From Chitinophaga sp. (GTDB lineage Bacteria; Bacteroidota; Bacteroidia; Chitinophagales; Chitinophagaceae), in assembly GCF_019236475.1 (NCBI RefSeq), contig NZ_JAFAIX010000011.1:186001-250000 (forward strand): DNA of 64,000 nucleotides, given 5' to 3'. A program made the translations under genes and the position numbers. The notes under the pieces are model-generated. The model did not search any database and was not told where the DNA came from. It saw only the letters and a program-made list of their open reading frames with translations. Each line of letters starts with the position of its first letter. Within the stretch, counting starts at the first letter, position 1. Shown one piece after another: positions 36,172 through 45,407 of this stretch.

Positions 36172-36179
36172 CAAAGTTA
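36172..36179 (-). promoter_or_regulatory. -7 element for the lipoprotein gene
   Basis: Minus-strand TAACTTTG fits TAnnTTTG, 44 bp upstream of the start codon. Confidence 0.4.
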
Positions 36180-36305
36180 TAGCACTAAAAATTCATTCAT
36201 TTGAAATAACCTAGGCTAGAGAAGTTTATACATGCGGCATACAGTTATAAAAATCATTATATATACGCATTATTAATTTAAAAGCAACTGTTGCCATTAA
36301 TTCTG

Positions 36306-36313
36306 TAGGTTTG
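36306..36313 (+). promoter_or_regulatory. -7 element for tyrS
   Basis: TAGGTTTG fits TAnnTTTG, 25 bp upstream of the tyrS ATG. A TTG at 36291 is too close to be a standard -33. Confidence 0.4.
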
Positions 36314-36338
36314 CAGAATTGACAAATTTTATTGAATC

Positions 36339-37622
36339 ATGAATCTGATAGAAGAACTGCGCTGGCGGGGCATGCTACAGGATATGATGCCTGGCACTGA
36401 GGAACAACTGCAAAAGGAAATGACAACAGCCTATATCGGCTTTGATCCTACTGCAGAATCACTCCATATTGGCAGTCTCGTTCCTATCTTGCTGCTGGTA
36501 CACCTGCAAAAGGCAGGACACAAGCCCCTGGCGCTGGTAGGTGGTGCTACCGGTATGGTGGGCGACCCCTCATTCAAAGCAGAAGAGAGAAAAATGCTGG
36601 ACCTGGATACCCTCGCCAAAAATGTGGCTGGTATCAAAGCCCAGTTGGAACGCTTCCTGGATTTCGATCCTGCAAAAACTAATGCGGCGGAAATGGTGAA
36701 CAACTTTGACTGGTTCAAAAACATCACTTTCCTCGACTTTATTCGCGACACCGGTAAACACATTACGGTGAACTACATGATGTCCAAAGACTCCGTAAAG
36801 AAAAGACTTGAAGGAGATAATGGCATGTCGTTCACTGAATTTACATATCAACTCATCCAAGGGTACGACTTCTATCATCTGTATACAGCTAAAAACTGTA
36901 AACTGCAGATGGGTGGCTCCGACCAATGGGGTAACATCGTTACAGGTACAGAACTGATCCGCCGTAAAGTGCAGGGAGAAGCTTTTGCATTTACTTGCCC
37001 GCTCATTAAAAAGGCAGATGGCACCAAATTCGGTAAAACCGAATCTGGTACTGTATGGCTGGATGCGTCTCGCACCTCCCCTTACATGTTCTACCAGTTC
37101 TGGCTGAATACCACCGACGTAGATGCGGAAAGCTATATCAAGATCTTCACTTTCATGGAACAACGGGAAGTAGAAGAACTGATTGCCCAACACCGTCTGG
37201 CACCAGAACAACGCCAACTTCAGAAACGTCTGGCCCAAGAAGTGACCGTATTCATTCACGGACAGGAAGCATATGATTTCGCTGTACAAGCGTCTGAAAT
37301 GCTTTTTAAGAACGACACTGCGGCTTTACTGGTATCCCTTACTGAAGAACAACTGTTGGATGTACTGACCGGCGTACCACAGGTAGAAGTACCTCTGGCG
37401 GATCTGCAGGCAGGAAAAGATATCGTATCGCTGCTAGCAGAAACAGGAATTTTCCCTAGCAAAGGCGAGGCCCGCAAAATGGTGCAGGGCGGCGGTGTCA
37501 GCATGAACAAAACAAAAATTGAAGGTATTGATAAGGTGATCAACACCGAAGCTTTATTGCGTGATAAATACATCCTCTTCCAAAAAGGAAAGAAGAATTA
37601 TTATCTGCTGAAAGCGATCTAA
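36339..37622 (+). CDS. tyrS: Tyrosyl-tRNA synthetase
   Basis: 427 residues. Class I synthetase with the HIGH-type signature [15 protein letters not shown], tyrosine-binding QGYDFYHLY and GGSDQWGNI, and the KMSKS-type loop [10 protein letters not shown]-terminal S4 RNA-binding domain ([21 protein letters not shown]) binds tRNA. Length and domains are normal. It is monocistronic, with its own -7 element and terminator. Confidence 0.97.
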   Translation: MNLIEELRWRGMLQDMMPGTEEQLQKEMTTAYIGFDPTAESLHIGSLVPILLLVHLQKAGHKPLALVGGATGMVGDPSFKAEERKMLDLDTLAKNVAGIKAQLERFLDFDPAKTNAAEMVNNFDWFKNITFLDFIRDTGKHITVNYMMSKDSVKKRLEGDNGMSFTEFTYQLIQGYDFYHLYTAKNCKLQMGGSDQWGNIVTGTELIRRKVQGEAFAFTCPLIKKADGTKFGKTESGTVWLDASRTSPYMFYQFWLNTTDVDAESYIKIFTFMEQREVEELIAQHRLAPEQRQLQKRLAQEVTVFIHGQEAYDFAVQASEMLFKNDTAALLVSLTEEQLLDVLTGVPQVEVPLADLQAGKDIVSLLAETGIFPSKGEARKMVQGGGVSMNKTKIEGIDKVINTEALLRDKYILFQKGKKNYYLLKAI

Positions 37623-37644
37623 CCGATCATGCATAATCGTTAGT

Positions 37645-37675
37645 AAAAGGTTGTCTCAAAATGAGACAACCTTTT
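37645..37675 (+). terminator. Terminator after tyrS
   Basis: A perfect 14-bp stem AAAAGGTTGTCTCA/TGAGACAACCTTTT with loop AAA and a T run, 22 bp past the stop codon. Confidence 0.92.
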
Positions 37676-37827
37676 TTATTTTTGAAAAAGATAACCGTCC
37701 GTTTTTTGATTTTTGTTGTTCATAAGCGGACATTTAAATTTATCAACACCCATGATAACTACCTGATACTAAGCACCTTATTCAAATGGCAATTTTCTTG
37801 CGGTGCTCCTAATAAAATATTGATGAT

Positions 37828-40212
37828 ATGCTGCGCAATCATACCAAAATCGCATGGAGAAATCTCCGAAAGAATAAAACCTTTTCACTGATCAACATTG
37901 CTGGCTTATCCTTAGGCATGGCGGTGACAATGTTGATTGGACTATGGTTGCAGGATGAACTGACTTTTAGCAAAAATCACGACAACTATGATCGTATAGT
38001 GGCAGTTATGCAACATCAAACCTTTAATGGGGTTAAAGGCACACAACTCGCCGTCCCTTACCTGTTGGGCGATGAAATCCGGGATAAGTACGGCAGCGAC
38101 TTCAAATATATATCCATGGCTGACTGGCCAATATCCCATATCCTCAGCCACAATAATAATGGTATATCCAAAGTAGGTAACTTCTTTGAGCCTGTTTTTC
38201 CGGAAATGCTCAGTTTAAAAATGCTGAAAGGTACCCGCAACGGCCTGAAAGATCCCAATTCCATTTTGCTGTCCGCATCCACCGCCAAAGCCATGTTTGG
38301 CGATACAGATCCTATGGACCAGCTCATCAAATTAGATGGCTCCGTGGATGTAAAAGTAACCGGCGTTTATGAGGATCTGCCTTACAACTCCTCTTTTCGC
38401 GAAATTGCGTTTATGGCGCCCTGGGAATTAAAGTTGAATAGGGAGACATGGATTAGGGAGATGGAAAACCCCTGGCGTTCTAATTTTACACAATGCTACG
38501 CGCAACTGGCAGATCACGCCGACCTGGAAAAAGTATCCACTAAAATCAAGGATGTTAAACTACATAAAGTACGCGCACAGGATGCGGCTTTTAAACCTGA
38601 GATTTTCCTTCATCCCATGAGTAAATGGCACCTGTACTCCGATTGGGAAAATGGGAAAAACATCGGGGGCGGGATCCAGTTTGTATGGCTATTCACCATT
38701 ATCGGAGGCTTTGTACTGTTATTGGCCTGTATCAACTTTATGAACCTGAGCACTGCCCGTTCGGAGAAGAGGGCAAAGGAAGTGGGTATACGAAAAGCAA
38801 TAGGCTCCATTAGACATCAGTTGATTGTACAGTTTCTCAGTGAATCGCTGATGGTAGCAGGTATTGCTTTTATAGTGGCACTCCTCCTGGTGCAATGCAG
38901 TCTGCCCGCCTTCAATGACATGGCAACTAAAAGAGTGAGTATTCCTTATACCAATCCGATGTTCTGGCTAATAGCACTGGGTATCACCCTTATTACTGGC
39001 CTGTTGGCAGGAAGTTACCCCGCCTTATACCTGTCTTCCTTTGAGCCGGTGAAAGTATTGAAAGGGACATTCCGTGGCGGCCGATTAGCAGCCATTCCAC
39101 GCAAAACAATGGTAGTGATACAGTTTACTGTATCCGTTAGCCTCATTATAGGAACCCTCGTGGTTATCAAACAAATCAATTTTGCCCAAAGCAGACCTAC
39201 TGCTTATAACCGGGAAGGATTGATCTCTTTTATGGCCAACACGCCAACATTAGCCTCCAACTATGAACCATTCCGACAGGAATTGCTATCATCCGGAACT
39301 ATCGTAGATATGGCAGGCGCATCTTCTCCTACAACAGGTGTTATGGCTATCAACAACGGATATACGTGGAAAGGCATGCTGCCTGGCACCGATGGCAACT
39401 TCGCGGCCATTACTGTATCTCAAAATTTTGGAAAAACGATAGGCTGGCAGATCCTCGAGGGGCGCGACTTTTCCAAGGATTTCGCTTCCGATTCCAATGG
39501 GCTGATCCTAAATGAAACCGCCGCTAAATTCATGGGATTCAAAAAACCAGTTGGGGAAATTGTAATGGTGGATGGCCACCCTCGCACCGTCATTGGCGTA
39601 GTGAAGGATATGGTAATGGAATCTCCCTACCAAAAAATTTTCAGAACAGTTTTTAGTCTTAACGATGAACAAAAAAACTTCATCACCGCACGACTTAATC
39701 CTGCCAAATCCACCGCTCAATCACTTGGAGAAATAGAAAAGGTCTTCAAAAAATATAATCCTGGTGTGCCTTTCAACTATCAATTTGTAGATAACAACTA
39801 CGCAGATAAATTTGATGCAGAAAGACGTATTGCCCAACTCTCTAGCTTCTTTGCCATCCTGGCGATTATCATCAGTTGCCTGGGATTATTTGGCATGGCC
39901 ACTTTCATGGCAGAACAAAGGATCAAAGAAGTAGGTGTCAGGAAAGTATTAGGCGCTTCTGTGCTGCACTTATGGGGCCTCATGACCAAAGATTTTGTGA
40001 AGCTAGTACTGATAGCGTTTGTTTTGGCCGTTCCTATTGCTTATTACGCCATGCATAAATGGCTGCTACGTTATGAATATCGTACAGACATACCCTGGTG
40101 GCTGCTGGTGGGCACTTGCGCCATCGCTTTGATGATTGCATTGATTACGGTGAGTTATCAGTCTATCAGGGCAGCGTTGGTGAATCCAGTTAAATCATTG
40201 AAATCAGAATAA
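37828..40212 (+). CDS. MacB/FtsX-family ABC transporter permease
   Basis: 794 residues with the duplicated layout of long Bacteroidota permeases: an N-terminal helix (KNKTFSLINIAGLSLGMAVTMLIGLW), a periplasmic MacB-PCD domain, three FtsX helices (about residues 285-410, with STARSEKRAKEVGIRKAIGS). A second periplasmic domain and a second FtsX block follow (MAEQRIKEVGVRKVLGASV, then two helices). The paired EVG(I/V)RK motifs are coupling helices. It works with a separate ATPase, not encoded here. Likely role: mechanotransmission or export of a peptide or lipoprotein; the substrate is unknown. It converges on composite element copy 2. Confidence 0.9.
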   Translation: MLRNHTKIAWRNLRKNKTFSLINIAGLSLGMAVTMLIGLWLQDELTFSKNHDNYDRIVAVMQHQTFNGVKGTQLAVPYLLGDEIRDKYGSDFKYISMADWPISHILSHNNNGISKVGNFFEPVFPEMLSLKMLKGTRNGLKDPNSILLSASTAKAMFGDTDPMDQLIKLDGSVDVKVTGVYEDLPYNSSFREIAFMAPWELKLNRETWIREMENPWRSNFTQCYAQLADHADLEKVSTKIKDVKLHKVRAQDAAFKPEIFLHPMSKWHLYSDWENGKNIGGGIQFVWLFTIIGGFVLLLACINFMNLSTARSEKRAKEVGIRKAIGSIRHQLIVQFLSESLMVAGIAFIVALLLVQCSLPAFNDMATKRVSIPYTNPMFWLIALGITLITGLLAGSYPALYLSSFEPVKVLKGTFRGGRLAAIPRKTMVVIQFTVSVSLIIGTLVVIKQINFAQSRPTAYNREGLISFMANTPTLASNYEPFRQELLSSGTIVDMAGASSPTTGVMAINNGYTWKGMLPGTDGNFAAITVSQNFGKTIGWQILEGRDFSKDFASDSNGLILNETAAKFMGFKKPVGEIVMVDGHPRTVIGVVKDMVMESPYQKIFRTVFSLNDEQKNFITARLNPAKSTAQSLGEIEKVFKKYNPGVPFNYQFVDNNYADKFDAERRIAQLSSFFAILAIIISCLGLFGMATFMAEQRIKEVGVRKVLGASVLHLWGLMTKDFVKLVLIAFVLAVPIAYYAMHKWLLRYEYRTDIPWWLLVGTCAIALMIALITVSYQSIRAALVNPVKSLKSE

Positions 40213-40227
40213 CACGATTTCTTTCCA

Positions 40228-40309
40228 ATAAAAAAACGGTAAGTGACATCTGCGTCACTTACCGTTTTTTATTCGTCGCCCCTGCCTAGTGGGCAGGGGC
40301 GACAGGCAG
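40228..40309 (-). repeat. Composite double-hairpin element, copy 2 (after amidohydrolase)
   Basis: Terminator-type hairpin 40228-40273 (about 20 bp, inner stem AAGTGAC/GTCACTT, loop ATCTGC). Then the GC hairpin 40275-40303, GTCGCCCCTGCC/GGCAGGGGCGAC, loop TAGTG, followed by AGGCAG. It lies 12 bp past the stop of the minus-strand amidohydrolase and about 15 bp past the stop of the convergent permease. Confidence 0.88.
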
Positions 40310-40321
40310 AAGAGTTTTAGA

Positions 40322-41626
40322 CTATTTCTTCAGACCATATTTCTGTTGGTACTTCTCATACAACTGTTTCTGTTTATTATCCAGGTTGATTTCACGTCCT
40401 TGGATAAAGGCCTGGGTAATAACGCTGGACTTCATATCCAGCATATCCCCGTTGCTCACAGCAATATTCGCATCCTTGCCGGTTTCCAGGGTGCCGGTCA
40501 GTTTATCCACACCCAGGATTTTTGCCGTATTGCTCGTAATAGCGGCTAATGCTTCCTCTTTGGTAAGTCCGTAAGTAGCTGCAGTTCCTGCTTCAAAGCC
40601 AAGGTTACGCTGTTGCCAAAAGCCCTCGTTGCTGAGACAGAACAATATGCCCGCTTTTTGTAACAGTGCTGGTGTTTTGTAAGGCTGATCCACATCGTCG
40701 TCCTGCATTACAGGTAAACTATGCGGCTGGCTGAGGATGACCGCAATATTATTTGCTTTCAGGAGATCTGTAATACGCCAGGAGTCTGTTCCCCCAACGA
40801 TCACCACATCTACATTAAATTCTTTTGCGAAATCTACTGCTATCATCATTTCCTTTTGTAGCTCCGCATGTATAAACAGTTTCTGTTCTTTATTAAACAA
40901 ACGGCGCATGGCTTCATACTTCAGATTGGTAGCAGTATGTTTGCTTTCTGCCAGGTAAGCTTTTGCTTCGCGGAAGAAAGTGCGTACATTCTCAATCATG
41001 GTCAAAGCATTGTTACCGCCATCATCCGAACGACCGCCACGACGGCCACCACCGCCCTCTCCCGCTGGTACCAGGCGAGGAATAAACAAGTGCAATGCGT
41101 TGTCTGCTTTGTAAGCAGCATCTTCCCAATTCCATGCATCCAGTTGTACCACGGAGGAAGTACCACTGATAACACCGCCTTCAGGCGTGATACCTGCCAG
41201 CAGTATACCATTGGAACGGAGGGTATTGATCACTTTTGAATCTGTATTGTAAGCGATCAGAGAACGTACGGAAGGATTGATTTCACCCACCTCACGTTCA
41301 TCCCTAGTTGCACGTACACTTTCAAATTCCACCAAGCCCAGATTGGTTTCTGGCGCAATGATGCCAGGGTATACATGTTGTCCTTTCAGGTCATATACGG
41401 TAGCGCCAGCAGCGGCGTTTACATTCGCGCCTACTGCGACGATCTTTCCTTTTTCAAAACCAATAGTTCCATTGGTGATTACCTGGCCGTTGCCCACATG
41501 GATAGTGGCATTTGTCAGATATACCGGCTTTTGCTGCGCCGGAGCAGGATATACGGTTTCCTGTGCCTGACCTTTAGAGATCAGCATCGCCAGAGCTGCC
41601 GTAAATATGATATGTTGTTTTTTCAT
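40322..41626 (-). CDS. Amidohydrolase-like protein lacking the HxH metal motif
   Basis: 434 residues with a Sec signal peptide (MKKQHIIFTAALAMLISKGQAQ). The composite beta-sandwich and TIM-barrel layout of imidazolonepropionase-like amidohydrolases is clear (TNATIHVGNGQVITNGTIGFEKGKIVAVG at the start, ITSNTAKILGVDKLTGTLETGKDANIAV at the end). Where active members have an HxH after PG, this one reads YPGIIAPETNLG with no His, and a Gly/Arg-rich loop (GEGGGGRRGGRSDDGG) follows the middle. It may be catalytically dead or partner the adjacent 1015-residue protein, 25 bp upstream in the same operon. It is exported. Confidence 0.88.
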   Translation of the reverse strand: MKKQHIIFTAALAMLISKGQAQETVYPAPAQQKPVYLTNATIHVGNGQVITNGTIGFEKGKIVAVGANVNAAAGATVYDLKGQHVYPGIIAPETNLGLVEFESVRATRDEREVGEINPSVRSLIAYNTDSKVINTLRSNGILLAGITPEGGVISGTSSVVQLDAWNWEDAAYKADNALHLFIPRLVPAGEGGGGRRGGRSDDGGNNALTMIENVRTFFREAKAYLAESKHTATNLKYEAMRRLFNKEQKLFIHAELQKEMMIAVDFAKEFNVDVVIVGGTDSWRITDLLKANNIAVILSQPHSLPVMQDDDVDQPYKTPALLQKAGILFCLSNEGFWQQRNLGFEAGTAATYGLTKEEALAAITSNTAKILGVDKLTGTLETGKDANIAVSNGDMLDMKSSVITQAFIQGREINLDNKQKQLYEKYQQKYGLKK

Positions 41627-41651
41627 TAGGCTGATAATTAAAAATGAACGG

Positions 41652-44600
41652 CTATTGGATTACATCATGCTGGTGGCCACCCTGCAAATCTTCACAGTGG
41701 TACATTTCATCCTGATGGAAAGCGGCTTTTTCTACTTGTCCACCTTTTTTCTTTTCATTCAGCATTTTGCTGATAAGGCGACTACGTTCTGCGGCGATGC
41801 GCTGACGCAACTGCAGATCATATTCCCGATCGAATTCCACGATACCATCCACGAGTGTTTTCTCTGCTTTCGCATAGATGCTCAATGGATCATCACTCCA
41901 CAATACGAGATCCGCATCCTTGCCTACCTTGATACTACCCATGCGGTTGTCCACATGCAGGAGGCGAGCAGGGTTCAGCGTTACCATTTTCAGAGCGTCT
42001 TCTTCAGACAAACCAGCATACTTGATGCTTTTTGCAGCTTCCTGGTTCAGGCGACGGGCCATCTCCGCATCATCAGAATTGATAGCAGTAACAACGCCTA
42101 CCTGGCTCATGATACCAGCGTTCTGAGGAATCGCATCCTGTACTTCCATTTTGTAAGCCCACCAGTCGGCGAATGTGCCGGCTCCTGCGCCATGTGCTTT
42201 CATTTTATCAGCTACTTTATAGCCTTCCAGGATATGTGTGAAGGTATTTACATGGAAATGGAAGGTATCTGCCACGTGCATGAGCATATTGATTTCGCTC
42301 TGTACATAAGAGTGACAGGTGATAAATCTTTTTGAATTGAGGATTTCCACCAGTGCATCCAATTCCAAATCGCGACGTTTGCCTGCTCCTTCTTTTTCAT
42401 AATCACGTGCACGGGTAAACGCATCCATATAGATTTGCTCCACACCCATACGTGTTTGAGGGAAACGAACGGTGTTTCTATCGCCCCAGTTGGATTGTTT
42501 TACGTTTTCACCTAATGCGAATTTGATGAAAGGATCAGCACCGGCAACTTTCATCTCTTCAGCATTCTGGCCCCAACGCAGCTTGATCAGTTGTGATTGT
42601 CCGCCGATGGCATTGGCACTACCATGCAGCAGATGAGAAGCAGTAACCCCTCCGCTCAACTGACGATAGATATTCACATCTTCCGGATTCACCACATCGG
42701 CTATACGTACTTCTGCTGTCACGGATTGAGAACCTTCATTGACACCTTTAGAGATAGCGATGTGAGAGTGCTCATCGATGATACCCGCAGACAGGTGTTT
42801 GCCTGTACCATCGATTACGCGGGCATTTCCGGCCGCCAGGTTCTTACCGATCTGGGCGATTTTTCCACCACGGATTAATACATCCGTATTCTCCAGTTTA
42901 CCTTCTTTTTCGTTCGTCCAGACAGTTGCATTCTTAATCAGGATATCCTGTTGCTGTGGCAGTTTATCCCAGCCATAGCCATTGAATGGATAGTATAATG
43001 CACCCACTTGTGGCGCTGGTTTTTTCTTAGCAGAATCGGCTTTTTCCTGGTATGGTTTGGAAAGCACCGCCGTCCATCTAAGGCTGCTATTGCTAGAATC
43101 TACGCCAGTACCCATCCATTGATCCTTGCTGATCAATCCATTGAGGCGCAGGCCCGTATTGCTACCTTTAGCTTGTGGCAGCATCAAGGTTACCAGTTTA
43201 TCGTTGATATCGATTTTTCCACTCAGGGTATCTTTGCCCAGTACAGTTGCTTGTAGTTTATCAGGACTGCCTTTCACTTCCACTGTGTAGGTGTTGCCGT
43301 TGCTCAGGGATACCGCATAGGTACCACGCAGGTCGTTCCAGCCATCATTTTTGATCACATATTTATTTCCTTGTACCCAGTTTTGGAGGAGCACTGAATT
43401 CTCGTTGAAAACAGGGCCGCTGGTGATGAGGAAGTTGGCCAGTTTACCGGGTTCCAGGCTACCTACTTTATCGTACGCTTTGATGAGGGTAGCAGGTGTT
43501 TTGGTCAGGGCTTCTAGCGCTTTTTGCTCAGAAAGACCGTATTCAATGGCTTTACGCACATTGGCCAGGAACTGTTTTACATCTTTCAGATCAGAAGCTG
43601 TCAGGCAGAAAGGAATATTTGCCTTTTCGAAAGCAGCAGGTTCTGTAGGCGCCATTTCCCAGTGTTTCATATCGCTCAGCGCTACGAAACGGGCGTCAGC
43701 AGGATCTTCCACGTCTATAGCAGAGGGGAAATTTACCGGCAGGATGAAGGACGCTTTGGTAGCAGCCATATCATTGATACGTTGGTATTCATTGCCAGCG
43801 CCTTTGATAATGTATTGTACACCAAATTCATCTCCTACTTTATCTGCACGAACAGCTTCCCATTTATCAGAAACAGCGAAGATCTGTGGCAGTTGGAGAT
43901 TATCGTTCCAGGCTTGTAAACTGAGGTTTACGCCTTCTTTAGCAGGACGGTTTTTATACCATTGTCCATCTAGGAAGCTCTGACGGAGGAGCGCAATAAC
44001 GCCCATGAGGGAGCCCGGATAGTTCTGTGTGGAAGTGCCTTTATCGAAAGAGAAGGCGGCAGCCGCTTTCTCCCGGAGGATAACGGTGTTTTCGCGTTCA
44101 TCTGCGAGGGTTACTAATGTGGCGGTGCCTCTGGCGATACCATCCTGCTGATGTGTCAACACAGTCCCGAAGCCTACACTACGCAGTGGTGCTGCTTTTG
44201 CGCCATCTGTATTAAACAGTTTCACCGCATCTACTTCACTTTTGATAGCCTGGTTCCAGCCATAAGCGCCTTTGGTATTGGAAAGAAACTGTGGGGCAGC
44301 ATTCCAATTGAATCCACCTTTTTTGGCATCTCCCAGGCCATAGTTGCTGTAGATATCCACAAAGGAAGGATAAATGTATTTCCCTTTACAATCCACTACC
44401 ACTGCATCTTTAGGGATAGCGGCGCTAGGTCCAACGTCGGTAATTTTACCGTCTCGGATGACCAATGTAGCGTTAGAAATAGTATTCTGCGCATCGCGTA
44501 TAATGGTGGCATGTGTAAACGCGTAACAGCCTTCTTTCGGCTCAGCAATACCGTTTGTGGGGAAAGTACTTTGAGCGCTCGCACCGGAGCCTGCCAGGAG

Positions 44601-44699
44601 CAGCGCCAGCAACAATAGCTGACTGCGATGCCGCTTCAGGGCATAGGTTAATCCTCGGGACAAAAGTAGTGTCCCAGGTTTCTCAAAAGCTTTTTTCAT
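41652..44699 (-). CDS. Tandem amidohydrolase, N-half degenerate, C-half with HxH
   Basis: 1015 residues with an N-terminal signal/anchor (RSQLLLLALLLAGSGASAQ). Residues about 55-460 and 590-1000 are each amidohydrolase-like. The N-terminal half has YIYPSFVDIYSNYG in place of the HxH motif. The C-terminal half keeps IDEHSH, a TCHSYVQ, THILEGY with further His, and the distal Asp in INSDDAEMARR, so it should bind metal. About 100 residues between them form a beta-rich linker. Secreted to the periplasm or cell surface. It is the promoter-proximal gene of a two-gene unit with the 434-residue relative. The substrate is unknown; relatives hydrolyse imidazolone rings or dipeptides. Confidence 0.9.
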   Translation of the reverse strand: MKKAFEKPGTLLLSRGLTYALKRHRSQLLLLALLLAGSGASAQSTFPTNGIAEPKEGCYAFTHATIIRDAQNTISNATLVIRDGKITDVGPSAAIPKDAVVVDCKGKYIYPSFVDIYSNYGLGDAKKGGFNWNAAPQFLSNTKGAYGWNQAIKSEVDAVKLFNTDGAKAAPLRSVGFGTVLTHQQDGIARGTATLVTLADERENTVILREKAAAAFSFDKGTSTQNYPGSLMGVIALLRQSFLDGQWYKNRPAKEGVNLSLQAWNDNLQLPQIFAVSDKWEAVRADKVGDEFGVQYIIKGAGNEYQRINDMAATKASFILPVNFPSAIDVEDPADARFVALSDMKHWEMAPTEPAAFEKANIPFCLTASDLKDVKQFLANVRKAIEYGLSEQKALEALTKTPATLIKAYDKVGSLEPGKLANFLITSGPVFNENSVLLQNWVQGNKYVIKNDGWNDLRGTYAVSLSNGNTYTVEVKGSPDKLQATVLGKDTLSGKIDINDKLVTLMLPQAKGSNTGLRLNGLISKDQWMGTGVDSSNSSLRWTAVLSKPYQEKADSAKKKPAPQVGALYYPFNGYGWDKLPQQQDILIKNATVWTNEKEGKLENTDVLIRGGKIAQIGKNLAAGNARVIDGTGKHLSAGIIDEHSHIAISKGVNEGSQSVTAEVRIADVVNPEDVNIYRQLSGGVTASHLLHGSANAIGGQSQLIKLRWGQNAEEMKVAGADPFIKFALGENVKQSNWGDRNTVRFPQTRMGVEQIYMDAFTRARDYEKEGAGKRRDLELDALVEILNSKRFITCHSYVQSEINMLMHVADTFHFHVNTFTHILEGYKVADKMKAHGAGAGTFADWWAYKMEVQDAIPQNAGIMSQVGVVTAINSDDAEMARRLNQEAAKSIKYAGLSEEDALKMVTLNPARLLHVDNRMGSIKVGKDADLVLWSDDPLSIYAKAEKTLVDGIVEFDREYDLQLRQRIAAERSRLISKMLNEKKKGGQVEKAAFHQDEMYHCEDLQGGHQHDVIQ

Positions 44700-44755
44700 G
44701 AAAAACGTTTATTTATACGATTTAGATTTCACGATAAATTTAATAATTCCCCGAT

Positions 44756-44793
44756 GCCATTCTAAGCAAAAAATCGATTTTTTTATGAATGGC
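44756..44793. promoter_or_regulatory. Nested palindrome in the divergent intergenic region
   Basis: GCCATTC (44756-44762) and GAATGGC (44787-44793) flank a perfect 16-base palindrome AAAAAATCGATTTTTT (44768-44783). It stands between the amidohydrolase unit and the divergent small exported-protein gene, where an operator would be placed. Confidence 0.35.
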
Positions 44794-44891
44794 AGTCCGC
44801 TGTCCCCGGAAAGGCCCATAAACATTTTGGATTAACACGAAAAAGGGATAATTTATGGTTCAATTTCCCGATTACTACAATCTTGCTGTCT

Positions 44892-45329
44892 ATGAAAAAA
44901 GTATCCGCTTATACCCTGATCATTGCGGGTTTTCTGTTACTGGGCCTCAGCAACAGCCTCTTTGCGCAAAATAACCAACCGGCAACCGCCAATCTCGGCA
45001 AGTGGAATGTAGAAGGACGAGCCGATAAAATGACCGATAAAATCAGTCGTAGATTAGGTCTCACCAAGGATCAAAGCGAGGAAATTTATACGATCAATCT
45101 GGATATCATACGACGGATAGACAGCGTCCATGCTAATAAGGCACTCACCAGCAAAGAGAGAATGAGCAGGGTACATCACCTGAACGACGAACGTAACCAG
45201 CGATTTAAAACGGTATTAACTGCCACTCAGTATAAGATATGGAACGATTGGAACCTGAACAAAAAAGAGCACCTGGAGGCGAAGATGGAGAAAAAACGGC
45301 AGCGTCGGGAAGCGTTACAGCAGCAATGA
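44892..45329 (+). CDS. Small exported helical protein (Spy/CpxP-like pattern)
   Basis: 145 residues. The ATG at 44892 starts a clean Sec signal peptide (MKKVSAYTLIIAGFLLLGLSNSLFAQ, cleavage after AQ about residue 26). The mature part is almost all charged helix: ADKMTDKISRRLGLTKDQSEEIYTINLD, then NDERNQRFKTVLTATQYKIWNDW. The order of a 'LTKDQ' helix, a mid helix and 'LTATQYKIW' recalls Spy/LTXXQ or DUF4890-type periplasmic proteins. Family membership is tentative. It ends at a perfect terminator. Confidence 0.8.
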   Translation: MKKVSAYTLIIAGFLLLGLSNSLFAQNNQPATANLGKWNVEGRADKMTDKISRRLGLTKDQSEEIYTINLDIIRRIDSVHANKALTSKERMSRVHHLNDERNQRFKTVLTATQYKIWNDWNLNKKEHLEAKMEKKRQRREALQQQ

Positions 45330-45353
45330 TCCGTGTCTAGCTATAAAATTTAT

Positions 45354-45392
45354 ATGCCATACAAAGTGTCAGCGAGTACCTTTGTATGGCAT
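45354..45392 (+). terminator. Terminator after the Spy-like gene
   Basis: A perfect 13-bp stem ATGCCATACAAAG/CTTTGTATGGCAT with a 13-nt loop followed by TTTT. The right arm contains TACCTTTG, which also fits the -7 consensus for the following glycerate kinase gene 24 bp away. Confidence 0.8.
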
Positions 45393-45407
45393 TTTTATTA
45401 ATCGGCA

